21,963 nt of DNA, taken from an uncultured Gammaproteobacteria bacterium. GTDB lineage: Bacteria; Pseudomonadota; Gammaproteobacteria; SZUA-140. Location: positions 1 to 21,963 of the forward strand of contig CALZIG010000235.1 in the NCBI GenBank assembly GCA_945787585.1. Direction: 5' to 3'. The notes under the pieces were generated by a model. The model made no database searches. It saw only the letters and a program-made list of their open reading frames with translations, and was not told where the DNA came from. Shown here piece after piece: positions 1 to 7,696 of this stretch. Numbering within the stretch: the first letter of the stretch is position 1; the number at the start of each line of letters is the position of its first letter. The translations under genes and the position numbers were made by a program.

Positions 1-863
1 AAATTATGCTTCATGTCCCAACACCTATTTTAATATTTTCATCATTGAGTGTAGAGGGTGCGAAGGCAACATTAGATGCACTTGATGCAGGCGCAGTAGA
101 CTTTTTACCAAAGAAATTTGATGATATTTCTGGTGATCGTGAAACAGCAAGGCGTTTATTGTGTGCGCGAGTCCGAGTATTAGGTGCTAGAGGTCTGTTT
201 AAAAAAAATAGCGCTACTATTGCTGAGCCACTTAATAAAAAAGAACATAGTAAATCCAGTCATCTTCTAAAGAAGGTTGAGAAGCTTGATTTAAAAAAAA
301 TACAAATGGTTGCTATTGGAACCTCGACAGGAGGTCCAGTGGCACTGCAGAAAATTTTGACAGAAATACCGGCTGGATTTCCGTTGCCCATTTTGGTCAT
401 ACAACATATGCCAGCGAGCTTTACGCCTTCGTTCTCAGAGCGCCTCGATTCACTGTGCAAAATTCATATAAAACACGCTGAAGATGGAGATGAGATAGTT
501 GCTGGTACCGCTTATATAGCACCCGGTGGTGTACAGATGCTAGTGAGTAAGTCTGGTGATCGAGTTCAAATTAATATTGAAGAGGCTGAGGCGGCGCAGA
601 CTTACAAGCCGAGCGTAGATGTGACGTTTTCATCACTTGCGAAGGCATATTCTTCAGATGTGTTAGCCATCGTTTTAACAGGAATGGGTGCTGATGGTCG
701 CGAAGGAGCGCGGTTGTTGAAGCAAAATAATGCGAAAATATGGGCACAAGACGAAGCAAGTTGTGTCATTTACGGGATGCCAATGGCGGTTATTGAAGCA
801 GGTCTTGCTGATGCGGTTGTATCGCTTGATGAGATAGCAACACTGTTAGGAAAAAAGGATTAA
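1..863 (+). CDS. cheB: Chemotaxis protein-glutamate methylesterase CheB (5' end outside window)
   Basis: CheB removes methyl groups from (and deamidates) chemoreceptors in the cytoplasm to reset the chemotaxis response. The gene is cut by the window edge. The frame is open from base 3, and the first visible ATG (base 6) lies inside the receiver domain, at the family's HPTPV-(x)n-SSL segment, so it is not the true start. The receiver Asp is lost off the edge. Counting from that internal Met, the methylesterase domain runs from about residue 98 to the end and shows the catalytic triad: Ser107 in GTSTGG, His134 in IQHMP and Asp230 in GMGADG. The interdomain linker (about 62-95) is Lys-rich. The stop lies 3 bases before the motC start, consistent with one operon. 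Family identity is very secure. Confidence 0.96.
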   Translation, partial: IMLHVPTPILIFSSLSVEGAKATLDALDAGAVDFLPKKFDDISGDRETARRLLCARVRVLGARGLFKKNSATIAEPLNKKEHSKSSHLLKKVEKLDLKKIQMVAIGTSTGGPVALQKILTEIPAGFPLPILVIQHMPASFTPSFSERLDSLCKIHIKHAEDGDEIVAGTAYIAPGGVQMLVSKSGDRVQINIEEAEAAQTYKPSVDVTFSSLAKAYSSDVLAIVLTGMGADGREGARLLKQNNAKIWAQDEASCVIYGMPMAVIEAGLADAVVSLDEIATLLGKKD

Positions 864-866
864 CTG

Positions 867-1607
867 ATGGATATTCTAACCGTTGCCGGCGTTATTTTAG
901 CAGCTATAGCCATTCTCGGTGGTAACTATCTTGAAGGCTGGCATTGATCTTCACTTATGTTTCCTGTCGCTTTTTTGATTGTAGCGGGTGGAACGCTTTC
1001 ATGTATTCTCGTGCAGACACCGATGGATATTTTTATGAAGTCATTAAAGCTTTCAGCGTGGGTGCTCTTCCCACCGAAATTAGCAGCCACTGAAGCAGTT
1101 GAAAAGATTATTAACTGGAGCAATATAGCGCGTAAAGAAGGCTTATTGGGATTGGAGGCCTTAGCAGAAAGTGAATCAGATATGTTCGCAAGGAAAGGGC
1201 TGCAACTTCTGGTTGATGGTAGCGAGCCTGACTCAATTCGCGGCATCATGGAAGTTGAACTCGACACCAAAGAATATCACGACACTCAGGCCGCTAAGGT
1301 GTGGGAGGGTATGGGGGGCTATTCGCCTACGATTGGTATTATTGGTGCGGTAATGGGATTGATTCATGTGATGCAGAATCTTTCAGATCCGAGCAAGTTA
1401 GGTTCAGGTATTGCTGTGGCCTTTGTTGCAACGATTTATGGCGTGGGGTTGGCTAATATCTTTTTTTTGCCCATGGCTAATAAAATAAAATCCATTATTC
1501 ATGATCAAACAAAATTTCGGGAAATGATTATTGAGGGCGTAGTCGCCATAGCTGAAGGGGAGAATCCTCGCAGCATAGAGACAAAACTTCAGGGATTTAT
1601 CCATTAG
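867..1607 (+). pseudogene. motC: Flagellar stator protein MotC (MotA/PomA family), interrupted by in-frame TGA at codon 27
   Basis: This is the MotA-type stator subunit, which forms the inner-membrane ion channel with MotD and presses on FliG. The ATG at 867 follows an AGGA-type ribosome site and begins MDILTVAGVILAAIAILGG, the expected first transmembrane helix, then NYLEGWH. Codon 27 (945-947) is TGA. The same frame then continues without break as SSLMFPVAFLIVAGGTL into the second helix and on to the normal C-terminus ending LQGFIH. With the stop read through it would be 246 aa, the usual MotC length. Conserved segments such as ARKEGLLGLE, GLQLLVDG, YSPTIGIIGAVMGL and AVAFVATIYG are intact. 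A protein restarted at the ATG at 957 (216 aa) would lack helix 1. The cause could be a sequencing error, a recent nonsense mutation or recoding; nothing else in the gene looks decayed. Confidence 0.85.
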
Positions 1608-1619
1608 TGGGAAATCCGT

Positions 1620-2951
1620 ATGGCACGTAAAAAGAAGCATGAGGAGCACGAAAACCATGAGCGCTGGCTAGTTTCATATGCGGATTTCATTACGCTGCTA
1701 TTTGCTTTTTTTGTTGTGATGTATTCAGTTTCGTCTGTTAATGAAGGTAAATATCGCGTGTTGTCAGATGCTATTGTTGCTGCATTCCAGCAATCACAAC
1801 GCTCACTAAAACCGATTCAGGTCGGTAAGGCTGCACGTTCACCGCAGTCAGCTAATTTAGAATTTAGAGATACGGCAAACCCAATTAAAGTGCCTGAAGG
1901 CCCGCTAAGAATGCCTTCCAGGGCAAGTAAAATAGAAGGTAATAGCAGCAAAGATGAGGTTGATTTTGCCGAATTTTCCATGGGTGAGGCCCGCTTAACA
2001 CGGGAAGGTGATGGCAGTGAGCATGATGCAGCAAGTGATGCCTTACAAGCGATGTCTGAAGCAGAGTTGAATACGCTTGCTAATGAAATTGCGGCAGCCA
2101 TGCAGCCACTGATTGATCGTGACCTGATTTCTGTGAAACGGAATAAACGCTGGATTGAAGTAGAGATCAATACCAGTATTCTTTTTTCTAGTGGTAGTGC
2201 GAAGATGCAAGAGCGATCAGTACCGATTTTAGAGGCGTTGTCGCATATTCTTGCGGCTTTTCCAAACGATCTTCGTGTTGAAGGCTTTACTGATAATTTA
2301 CCGATCAAGAGTCAGGTATTTCCTTCTAACTGGGAACTTTCCGCAGCACGTGCAGCGAGTGTAGTACGCTTATTTTCAGCGGAAGGCGTTGCGCCTGAAA
2401 GAATGGCTGCGATTGGCTATGGCGAGTTTCGTCCTCTTGCAAGTAATGATACACCACAGGGCCGTATCAAAAATCGTCGCGTGGTTGTTGTAATCGCGGC
2501 TAGTCGTCACATGAAACGACCTAATCCAGAAGTTAAGAAAAAACGGCCACCGCCACCTGAGGTAGACAGCATACGGGGGTTTGATAAATCCATCTACGAT
2601 GAAATGCCTGTTTTTCAGCCAAGTTCTGTGAACGTTGATATTGTAAATAATGATTTTACGATTAGTAGCGAAATGACTGGTGAGGCTGCGATAGTACATG
2701 ACGTGCAGAAAGACGATGCTACTCGACTTGATGCACTGGTTGAGTCTTCGGGGTTACACCGTACAAAACCATTTGATCTTGAGAGCCAACAGTCGCAGCC
2801 TGCTAATCGTGAAACTCAGGTCTTCGATAACCCGATATCAGTTCCTACGTTATTAATGTCTCCGCCCATTAAATTACGTTCGCCAGTGCCATCGAATACG
2901 ATAGGTGACCGAAACTCGTCGCTTAATGACGCTACAGCTGGAGCTGAATAA
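1620..2951 (+). CDS. motD: Flagellar motor protein MotD (MotB family, long C-terminal tail)
   Basis: This is the MotB-type stator subunit that anchors the MotC channel to peptidoglycan. The N-terminus has the family signature NHERWLVSYADFITLLFAFF; Asp22 is the ion-carrying aspartate and a single transmembrane helix spans about residues 17-40. An OmpA-like peptidoglycan-binding domain lies at about 186-300, with LFSSGSA, VEGFTDN, NWELSAARA and GYGEFRP visible. About 140 further residues follow, beginning with a Lys/Pro-rich stretch (KKKRPPPPE) and then low-complexity polar sequence. Most MotB/MotD proteins end soon after the OmpA domain, so 443 aa is unusually long. The gene starts 12 bases after motC and its TAA overlaps the next ATG by one base (TAATG), which suggests translational coupling. 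Confidence 0.94.
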   Translation: MARKKKHEEHENHERWLVSYADFITLLFAFFVVMYSVSSVNEGKYRVLSDAIVAAFQQSQRSLKPIQVGKAARSPQSANLEFRDTANPIKVPEGPLRMPSRASKIEGNSSKDEVDFAEFSMGEARLTREGDGSEHDAASDALQAMSEAELNTLANEIAAAMQPLIDRDLISVKRNKRWIEVEINTSILFSSGSAKMQERSVPILEALSHILAAFPNDLRVEGFTDNLPIKSQVFPSNWELSAARAASVVRLFSAEGVAPERMAAIGYGEFRPLASNDTPQGRIKNRRVVVVIAASRHMKRPNPEVKKKRPPPPEVDSIRGFDKSIYDEMPVFQPSSVNVDIVNNDFTISSEMTGEAAIVHDVQKDDATRLDALVESSGLHRTKPFDLESQQSQPANRETQVFDNPISVPTLLMSPPIKLRSPVPSNTIGDRNSSLNDATAGAE

Positions 2952-3736
2952 TGCGCATCTGGGCTGTCGCAAATCAAAAAGGTGGGGTGGGTAAGACGAC
3001 CACTGCTGTGACCTTAGCTGGATTGTTATCACAGCAGGGGCAACGTGTTTTACTGGTCGACATGGACCCGCACGGGTCAATGACATCCTATATGGGCTAT
3101 GACCCCGATGCAGATGGTAGTAGCCTTTATAGTATTTTTTATAGTGGCAGTGGTCCTGTTGCTTCAATGGTACGTAATACACAGTTTGATGCTATCCGAA
3201 TTTTAACGGCTTCTACAGCATTAGCCACCCTTGATAAACAACTCGGTACTCAGGATGGAAAAGGGCTCGTTGTTTCACGTGCACTGAATGAAATAAGAGA
3301 TGATTACGATTATGCCTTGCTGGACTGTCCCCCAACACTTGGGGTGTTAATGGTGAATGCATTGGCGGCCTGTCATTATTTAATTGTGCCTGTGCAGTCT
3401 GAATTCCTGGCGTTAAAAGGTCTTGAGCGCATGATGCGAACGATCTTAATGATGAACCATGCGCGAATGACACCGATTCCTTATCTTATCGTTCCGACAC
3501 TTTTCGATCGTCGTACTCGAGCATCGGGCCAGGCGTTGGATAATATGAAAGAGCGTTATCCGCAAGCACTGTGGCGTAGTGTTGTACCCGTCGATACTCA
3601 GTTTAGAGAGGCTAGTCGCGCAGGAGTCCCCGTTTCATTTCAATCACCACGTACTCGTGGGGCACTTGCTTATGGTGAACTACTTGAGCATATTCTGGGA
3701 CAAGATAATTCAGCACTTGAGGAAATGGCTGGATGA
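2951..3736 (+). CDS. parC: ParA-family ATPase of the chemotaxis cluster (ParC-like)
   Basis: This is a cytoplasmic MinD/ParA-type ATPase. A deviant Walker A motif, KGGVGKTT (residues 10-17), directly follows the N-terminal strand, the VDMDPHGS motif takes the place of the usual ParA DxDPQ segment, and the ALLDCPPTLG motif is present. It has no N-terminal DNA-binding extension, unlike chromosomal ParA/Soj partner proteins of larger size. Its place between motD and a CheW-like gene is that of Vibrio ParC (VC2061) and Pseudomonas PA1462, which position chemoreceptor arrays at the cell pole. That role is inferred from gene order; the sequence shows only the ATPase family. It overlaps motD by 1 base and parP by 4 bases (ATGA). 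Confidence 0.92.
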   Translation: MRIWAVANQKGGVGKTTTAVTLAGLLSQQGQRVLLVDMDPHGSMTSYMGYDPDADGSSLYSIFYSGSGPVASMVRNTQFDAIRILTASTALATLDKQLGTQDGKGLVVSRALNEIRDDYDYALLDCPPTLGVLMVNALAACHYLIVPVQSEFLALKGLERMMRTILMMNHARMTPIPYLIVPTLFDRRTRASGQALDNMKERYPQALWRSVVPVDTQFREASRAGVPVSFQSPRTRGALAYGELLEHILGQDNSALEEMAG

Positions 3737-4455
3737 ATAAAGTAAAAGAATCAACATTAACAATTCAACAGCAGGCGTTGACGCAGTATCTTGATTCACT
3801 GTTGATGGAGATCCCAGATCCGACCTCACAAGAGGTTGTCACTCAGGCATCTGAGCTGCCCAGTGAAAATACTTCAGTGGTGACTTTAGCCCCGCTAGCC
3901 ACGACTGAGAAGGGAGCGGTGAATGTTGCATTTGACGACGAGGCTATTCATGAAACGAAAAGTAAGGACGGAGCAGGTAGTGCCGAGGTGCCTGAATGGG
4001 CAATAGAACCGTTTAAGGTGCTTTATTTTAATGTTGGCGAGATGAAGCTCGCTGCGCCACTGGATAAGTTTGGCGGTGTTGTCACGGATTATGGTGAGAT
4101 TAAGGCGTTACCGGGTACCGCGTCATATTACTTAGGCGTAATTCTACATGGCGGCCACACTGTGCGAGTGATTGATTTTCATCGTTTTGTCGCTAATGAA
4201 AACGATAATAGTATCCCTCAGCTCCCAGCTGAACCCACTCCGTTTAACAGGATCATTTTGATTAAAGGCAAAAACATCGGTATTGCATGCCGCAGCGTCT
4301 CCGAGGTTGAAGAGATTGCGTCGGATGAAATTCGCTGGCGTACGGGGCTGACAAAACGGGCCTGGTACCGGGGCATTGTGACTGAAAAGATGTGTGCGCT
4401 GCTGGATATCGATGCGATGTTATCAATAGTGAATAGCGATACTCATAATGCATGA
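3733..4455 (+). CDS. parP: ParP-like CheW-domain adaptor of chemotaxis arrays
   Basis: The 240-aa protein has an N-terminal region (about 1-88) of polar, low-complexity sequence and a C-terminal CheW-like domain (about 90-235). The latter begins PFKVLYFNVGEMKLAAPL and includes LPGTASYYLGVILHGG. In Vibrio the equivalent protein ParP binds ParC through its N-terminus and CheA through its CheW-like domain, holding arrays at the pole. That function is taken from the family and the gene order ParC-ParP-CheW-DUF2802. The start overlaps the stop of the ATPase gene as ATGA, as expected for coupled partners. It could also be read as a diverged second CheW, but the long N-terminal region and context favour ParP. 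Confidence 0.88.
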   Translation: MNKVKESTLTIQQQALTQYLDSLLMEIPDPTSQEVVTQASELPSENTSVVTLAPLATTEKGAVNVAFDDEAIHETKSKDGAGSAEVPEWAIEPFKVLYFNVGEMKLAAPLDKFGGVVTDYGEIKALPGTASYYLGVILHGGHTVRVIDFHRFVANENDNSIPQLPAEPTPFNRIILIKGKNIGIACRSVSEVEEIASDEIRWRTGLTKRAWYRGIVTEKMCALLDIDAMLSIVNSDTHNA

Positions 4456-4607
4456 CGTCGCATATTGCCAGCCGAGTAGAAAAGTGTTTATTGGTATGTT
4501 TTATGCATTTATTTTAGGTAGCGTCAGAGGAAGTCAGTTTGTTGACGCCTATCTGGGTGTGATCAGGGGTAAATAATGTTCCTGATAAAAGTGAAGGGAG
4601 TATTGGT

Positions 4608-5084
4608 ATGAATCAAAAAGCAGTCAATCCTCAGGATGAAGTGCTTCAGTGGGTGACATTCAGGCTTGAAGGTGAGAACTACGGTATCAATGTGATGCAG
4701 GTGCAGGAAGTTCTGCGCGTGAGTGAAATTACACCGGTGCCAGGCACACCCTCGTATATTCTGGGTATTATTAACCTGCGCGGCAATGTGGTCACGGTAC
4801 TGGACACACGAATGCGTTTTGGGTTGCCACCTTATGAAACAGATGAGGTGTCACGGGTTGTGATCGTAGAGGCAAACGGAAATGTCCTCGGTATTTTGGT
4901 GGACAGTGTCGCAGAAGTTGTTTATTTGCGTGCATCTGAGATCGAAACAGCACCGAATGTCGGTAATGATGAAAGCTCAAAATATATTCAGGGGGTCTAT
5001 AGCAACGAAGGAAACCTTCTGATTTTGGTTGATGTAAATAAGCTACTCTCTAATGATGAATGGCAAGAGGTTGCTGAGTTATAG
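4608..5084 (+). CDS. cheW: Chemotaxis coupling protein CheW
   Basis: CheW links chemoreceptors to the kinase CheA in the cytoplasmic signalling array. The 158-aa protein is essentially one CheW domain: WVTFRLEGENYGINVMQVQEV, then the hallmark VPGTPSYILGIINLRGNVV, then VVIVEANGNVLGILVDSVAEV and a C-terminal ILVDVNKLL. A purine-rich site (GAAGGGAG) precedes the ATG. The 152-base gap before it holds no convincing gene and is the largest spacing in the operon, so cheW may have an extra promoter there, although I see no strong -35/-10 pair. This is the standard CheW, while the upstream parP product is the specialised one. Confidence 0.96.
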   Translation: MNQKAVNPQDEVLQWVTFRLEGENYGINVMQVQEVLRVSEITPVPGTPSYILGIINLRGNVVTVLDTRMRFGLPPYETDEVSRVVIVEANGNVLGILVDSVAEVVYLRASEIETAPNVGNDESSKYIQGVYSNEGNLLILVDVNKLLSNDEWQEVAEL

Positions 5085-5102
5085 CCATAGAGGTAATGAG
5101 CA

Positions 5103-5291
5103 ATGGTTGATGTAGGTAAGGTCACTTCACCGGTTGCACCATGGATGAATAAGCAGAAAAGAAAATCTTCTATCAAGAAGTCTTTTCGACGTGACAACGA
5201 TAAGCAGCGTGAATCAAACGCAGAAGCAGATGATGCGAATGATCAAGATGGTGATCGCCCAGAAGGTGCTCATTTTGATGGTTTTGCATGA
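5103..5291 (+). CDS. Small charged protein of unknown function in the chemotaxis operon
   Basis: I do not recognise this 62-codon ORF. It has a good ribosome site (GAGGTAATGAGCA before the ATG), lies 18 bases after cheW and 11 bases before the DUF2802 gene, and fills the gap with nothing left over, which argues that it is real. The product is hydrophilic with no membrane segment. Residues about 17-40 are strongly basic (NKQKRKSSIKKSFRRDNDKQ) and about 41-54 are acid-rich (EADDANDQDGD). It ends GAHFDGFA. Such a basic-then-acidic layout suggests a small unstructured binding protein, but no function can be assigned from sequence alone. Confidence 0.65.
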   Translation: MVDVGKVTSPVAPWMNKQKRKSSIKKSFRRDNDKQRESNAEADDANDQDGDRPEGAHFDGFA

Positions 5292-5302
5292 GGTAACGAG
5301 TG

Positions 5303-5719
5303 ATGGAATATAGTGAATACATATCGATATTGCTGGGCGTTTTGAATCTATTCCTGTTGATAGTGATTTTACGGCTATCCACACAGGTAAAAAAATATCG
5401 CTCTTCTCATGATAAACAAATCAAGCTATTAAACGCTGAAATCAGCGCGCTGTGTAGCGGTGCTGCAGGCACAGGCGCACATCTGAGCAGGGTTGAGCAG
5501 AAAGTGAAGCGGATCTTGGAGCGTCAGGATCAGTTAGACCTGCGTGACCCTTCCGACAGAGCGCTTGATCAGGCGACTCGTATGGCTCGACAAGGCGCCA
5601 CAGTGGCAGAGTTAATTGCGAAATGTGGGCTGGTTCGGGCTGAGGCTGAACTGCTGGCGTTGTTGCATCGTGCTCAGGTAGAACATGATGATAATTCGTT
5701 GCGTGTTGTTTCAGGGTAA
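5303..5719 (+). CDS. DUF2802 membrane-anchored protein of polar chemotaxis/flagellar cluster
   Basis: The protein has one N-terminal transmembrane helix (about residues 6-24, ISILLGVLNLFLLIVILRL), a probable coiled-coil segment (about 25-80) and the C-terminal DUF2802 core ATRMARQGATVAELIAKCGL followed by RAEAELLALLHR. This family follows cheW in Vibrio (VC2058) and Pseudomonas (PA1465) flagellar clusters; its role is not established as far as I know. I chose the ATG at 5303 because GAGG lies at a normal distance; a GTG immediately upstream (5300) would add one residue. The 3' end overlaps the convergent EAL-domain gene by 9 bases. Confidence 0.88.
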   Translation: MEYSEYISILLGVLNLFLLIVILRLSTQVKKYRSSHDKQIKLLNAEISALCSGAAGTGAHLSRVEQKVKRILERQDQLDLRDPSDRALDQATRMARQGATVAELIAKCGLVRAEAELLALLHRAQVEHDDNSLRVVSG

Positions 5720-7582
5720 GGGTAGTAAGTTATTTTTTAATGCCGTAGCCGGCTTTCCTATGTAGTAACCCTGCGCATGGTCTATGCCGTAGGACTTGAT
5801 CATGGCCAGAACCTCTTCACTCTCTACAAACTCCGCTACTATTTTTTTGCCCAGCGTCTTGGATATTTCGACCATTGCCTTTACCAGTGTCTGATCGACG
5901 GGGTCATTGACCAGGTCAGTGATAAAGCTCCCATCAATTTTAAGATAATCGACCGGAAAATGCTTTAGATAGCTGAACGAATTAAATCCGACACCAAAAT
6001 CATCCAATGCAAATTTACAGCCTAGTTCACGCAGCTTTACTATCATCTCCCGAGTCTGTTTGTAATTCTCAATGGCGGCTGTTTCTGTGATTTCAAAGGT
6101 AATACGATTCGCATCAACACTGTTTTTATGCAGGCACTCTTTGATGCGTTGTAATAACTCGGAGTCATGAAATATATGGCTAGAGAGATTGATGTTGAGT
6201 GAGATATGGGACTGCTCTTCCGGTAAATCACGTAATGCAACGATCGCCTCATTGATAACCCAGTTATCGATGTCATGAATCATGCCGATGCGTTCAGCAA
6301 CGGGAATAAAGACCTCTGGTGAGATGAATTCATTCTTTGCATCGTACATACGAATCAATGCTTCATAACGATCAATCTGGTCTGTTTTTAGATTGATGAC
6401 AGGTTGAAACATCAGGGCAAATCGATTATTGAGCAGGGCATCTTTAATTTTAGGCCCCCAGTGTGCCTCATCTCGAATCAGGTGTAGCTCTCGATCCATA
6501 TCATCATGTAGATGGATCATATTGCGCCCATGCTTCTTTGCAATAAAGCATGCCTGATCCGCACAAGTGAGCATTTCACTGACGGTTATCTGTTTATCAG
6601 GTACGACTATGACAATGCCAATACTTACCCCGATGTTGTATACCCGGTCACTCACATCAAAAGAGAAATCTCGCATCTCATCACGAATAGACTCTGCAAA
6701 TTTTAGGGAGCTTTCTTTGTTGGCGTTCTGGACAAGAATGGTATATTCATCCGCGCTAATGCGAGCAAGCATTTTGGTATTATCAATAAACCTCCGTAAA
6801 AGATCCGCAACATCGATCAATAATTGATCTCCAGCGTGATGTCCTTCAAGGTCATTGATGACTTTGAATTGATCGAGATTGATGTGCAGTAACGCCATTT
6901 CCTGCGATGCGCTGGCACAATCAATAATCGCGTTGTCCAGTGCTGAAACAAGCCGGCTACGGCTGTATAAGCCGGTGAGATCATCATGGTCACGTATGTA
7001 CTGGAGACGTTGATCGATTTTTTTATGTTCAGCGAGTTCTGATTCCAGCTCATGCGCATTGATTTTTTTCATAATGCGTTCTTTTTTTAAGAGTAATGCA
7101 GAGTAAATATGTGGCGTAAAGTGTGCTGGGCGTAATGGCGCATAGATAACATCAGTGATATTGCTATTGAATGCCTGCTGAGTGGTTGATTCAAGCCATT
7201 CGGGTTCGGAAGCAATCAGGATGACTGGGATGTCACACAGCGCTTTATTACAGCTAATACTTTCGCATATTTGCTGCCATGTGTGATTCGGTTGTGTGCT
7301 GCTGATGAGAATTAGGTCAATAGGCGCAGATTGATCCTGTATTGAATGTTCGAGCTCTGAAAGGAGTGTTTGTCCGCCAGGGATTACCCGGGTGTTTTTG
7401 AAATTACCCCGATGTAATAGCGCTTCGGTAACGAGCGCATCGTGTTTGTCGTCGATGGCAATCGCAATACGCATGGCATGTAGCGCTTCAGTCTGATCAG
7501 TGATATCGCTACTAAGCAGTGCATCTTGCTCATGGTTGTCCGGTGACGGTATTACAGTAGAAATCTGATCGCCTATGCTCAT
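5711..7582 (-). CDS. Degenerate REC - degenerate GGDEF - EAL protein, likely c-di-GMP phosphodiesterase
   Basis: The 623-aa protein most likely hydrolyses cyclic di-GMP. Residues about 38-165 resemble a response-regulator receiver, but the phosphoacceptor position is Ser (LILISSTQP) and the KP motif is lost (YAPLRP), so phosphorylation is unlikely. The GGDEF domain (about 195-355) has SADEY (276-280) in place of GGDEF, which should abolish cyclase activity, though it may still bind GTP. The EAL domain (about 370-615) keeps the catalytic set: EAL at 407-409 with Arg411, NINLS, EITE, DDFG (527-530), Lys548, Glu584 and Gln604. Start choice is uncertain: the site before 7582 is weak, and Met37 (base 7474) begins exactly at the receiver-like fold. 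It lies 3' of fhlB on the same strand, after a 114-base gap with a hairpin. Confidence 0.93.
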   Translation of the reverse strand: MSIGDQISTVIPSPDNHEQDALLSSDITDQTEALHAMRIAIAIDDKHDALVTEALLHRGNFKNTRVIPGGQTLLSELEHSIQDQSAPIDLILISSTQPNHTWQQICESISCNKALCDIPVILIASEPEWLESTTQQAFNSNITDVIYAPLRPAHFTPHIYSALLLKKERIMKKINAHELESELAEHKKIDQRLQYIRDHDDLTGLYSRSRLVSALDNAIIDCASASQEMALLHINLDQFKVINDLEGHHAGDQLLIDVADLLRRFIDNTKMLARISADEYTILVQNANKESSLKFAESIRDEMRDFSFDVSDRVYNIGVSIGIVIVVPDKQITVSEMLTCADQACFIAKKHGRNMIHLHDDMDRELHLIRDEAHWGPKIKDALLNNRFALMFQPVINLKTDQIDRYEALIRMYDAKNEFISPEVFIPVAERIGMIHDIDNWVINEAIVALRDLPEEQSHISLNINLSSHIFHDSELLQRIKECLHKNSVDANRITFEITETAAIENYKQTREMIVKLRELGCKFALDDFGVGFNSFSYLKHFPVDYLKIDGSFITDLVNDPVDQTLVKAMVEISKTLGKKIVAEFVESEEVLAMIKSYGIDHAQGYYIGKPATALKNNLLPLP

Positions 7583-7696
7583 TTTTTCACGTGTTTATTA
7601 AAATAGTCTGATTGACTACTCTTGTAGCGGCAATATATTTATATTTTTTATAGCAATGCTATGAAATAAATGATTATTTCATAGCGGCCCACCTAT
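7583..7696 (-). promoter_or_regulatory. AT-rich gap upstream of the EAL gene, probable promoter region
   Basis: The 114 bases between fhlB and the EAL-domain gene are very A/T rich near 7637-7650 (read on the minus strand as TATAAAAAATATAAATATAT), which would suit a promoter -10 region. I cannot choose a single -35/-10 pair. The gap also holds a perfect inverted repeat at 7658-7685. Confidence 0.3.
7658..7685. repeat. Perfect 12-bp inverted repeat (hairpin) between fhlB and the EAL gene
   Basis: GCTATGAAATAA (7658-7669) and TTATTTCATAGC (7674-7685) are exact reverse complements around a 4-base loop (ATGA). It starts 12 bases past the fhlB stop, where a terminator could sit, but no T-run follows on either strand. 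The left arm's GCTAT can also pair with ATAGC at 7650-7654, giving two mutually exclusive hairpins. It could limit read-through from fhlB, protect the mRNA 3' end, or be a protein-binding palindrome. Confidence 0.6.

Noticed and set aside
945..947. TGA read as a sense codon through a changed genetic code
   Set aside because: parC, parP, phoB, ppnN, roxA, the GNAT gene and others all end cleanly in TGA, so TGA works as a stop here.
4452..4517. Short ORF (about 21 codons) starting at ATG 4452 in the gap before cheW
   Set aside because: No separate ribosome site, no recognisable motif, and it begins inside the parP stop; too weak to annotate.
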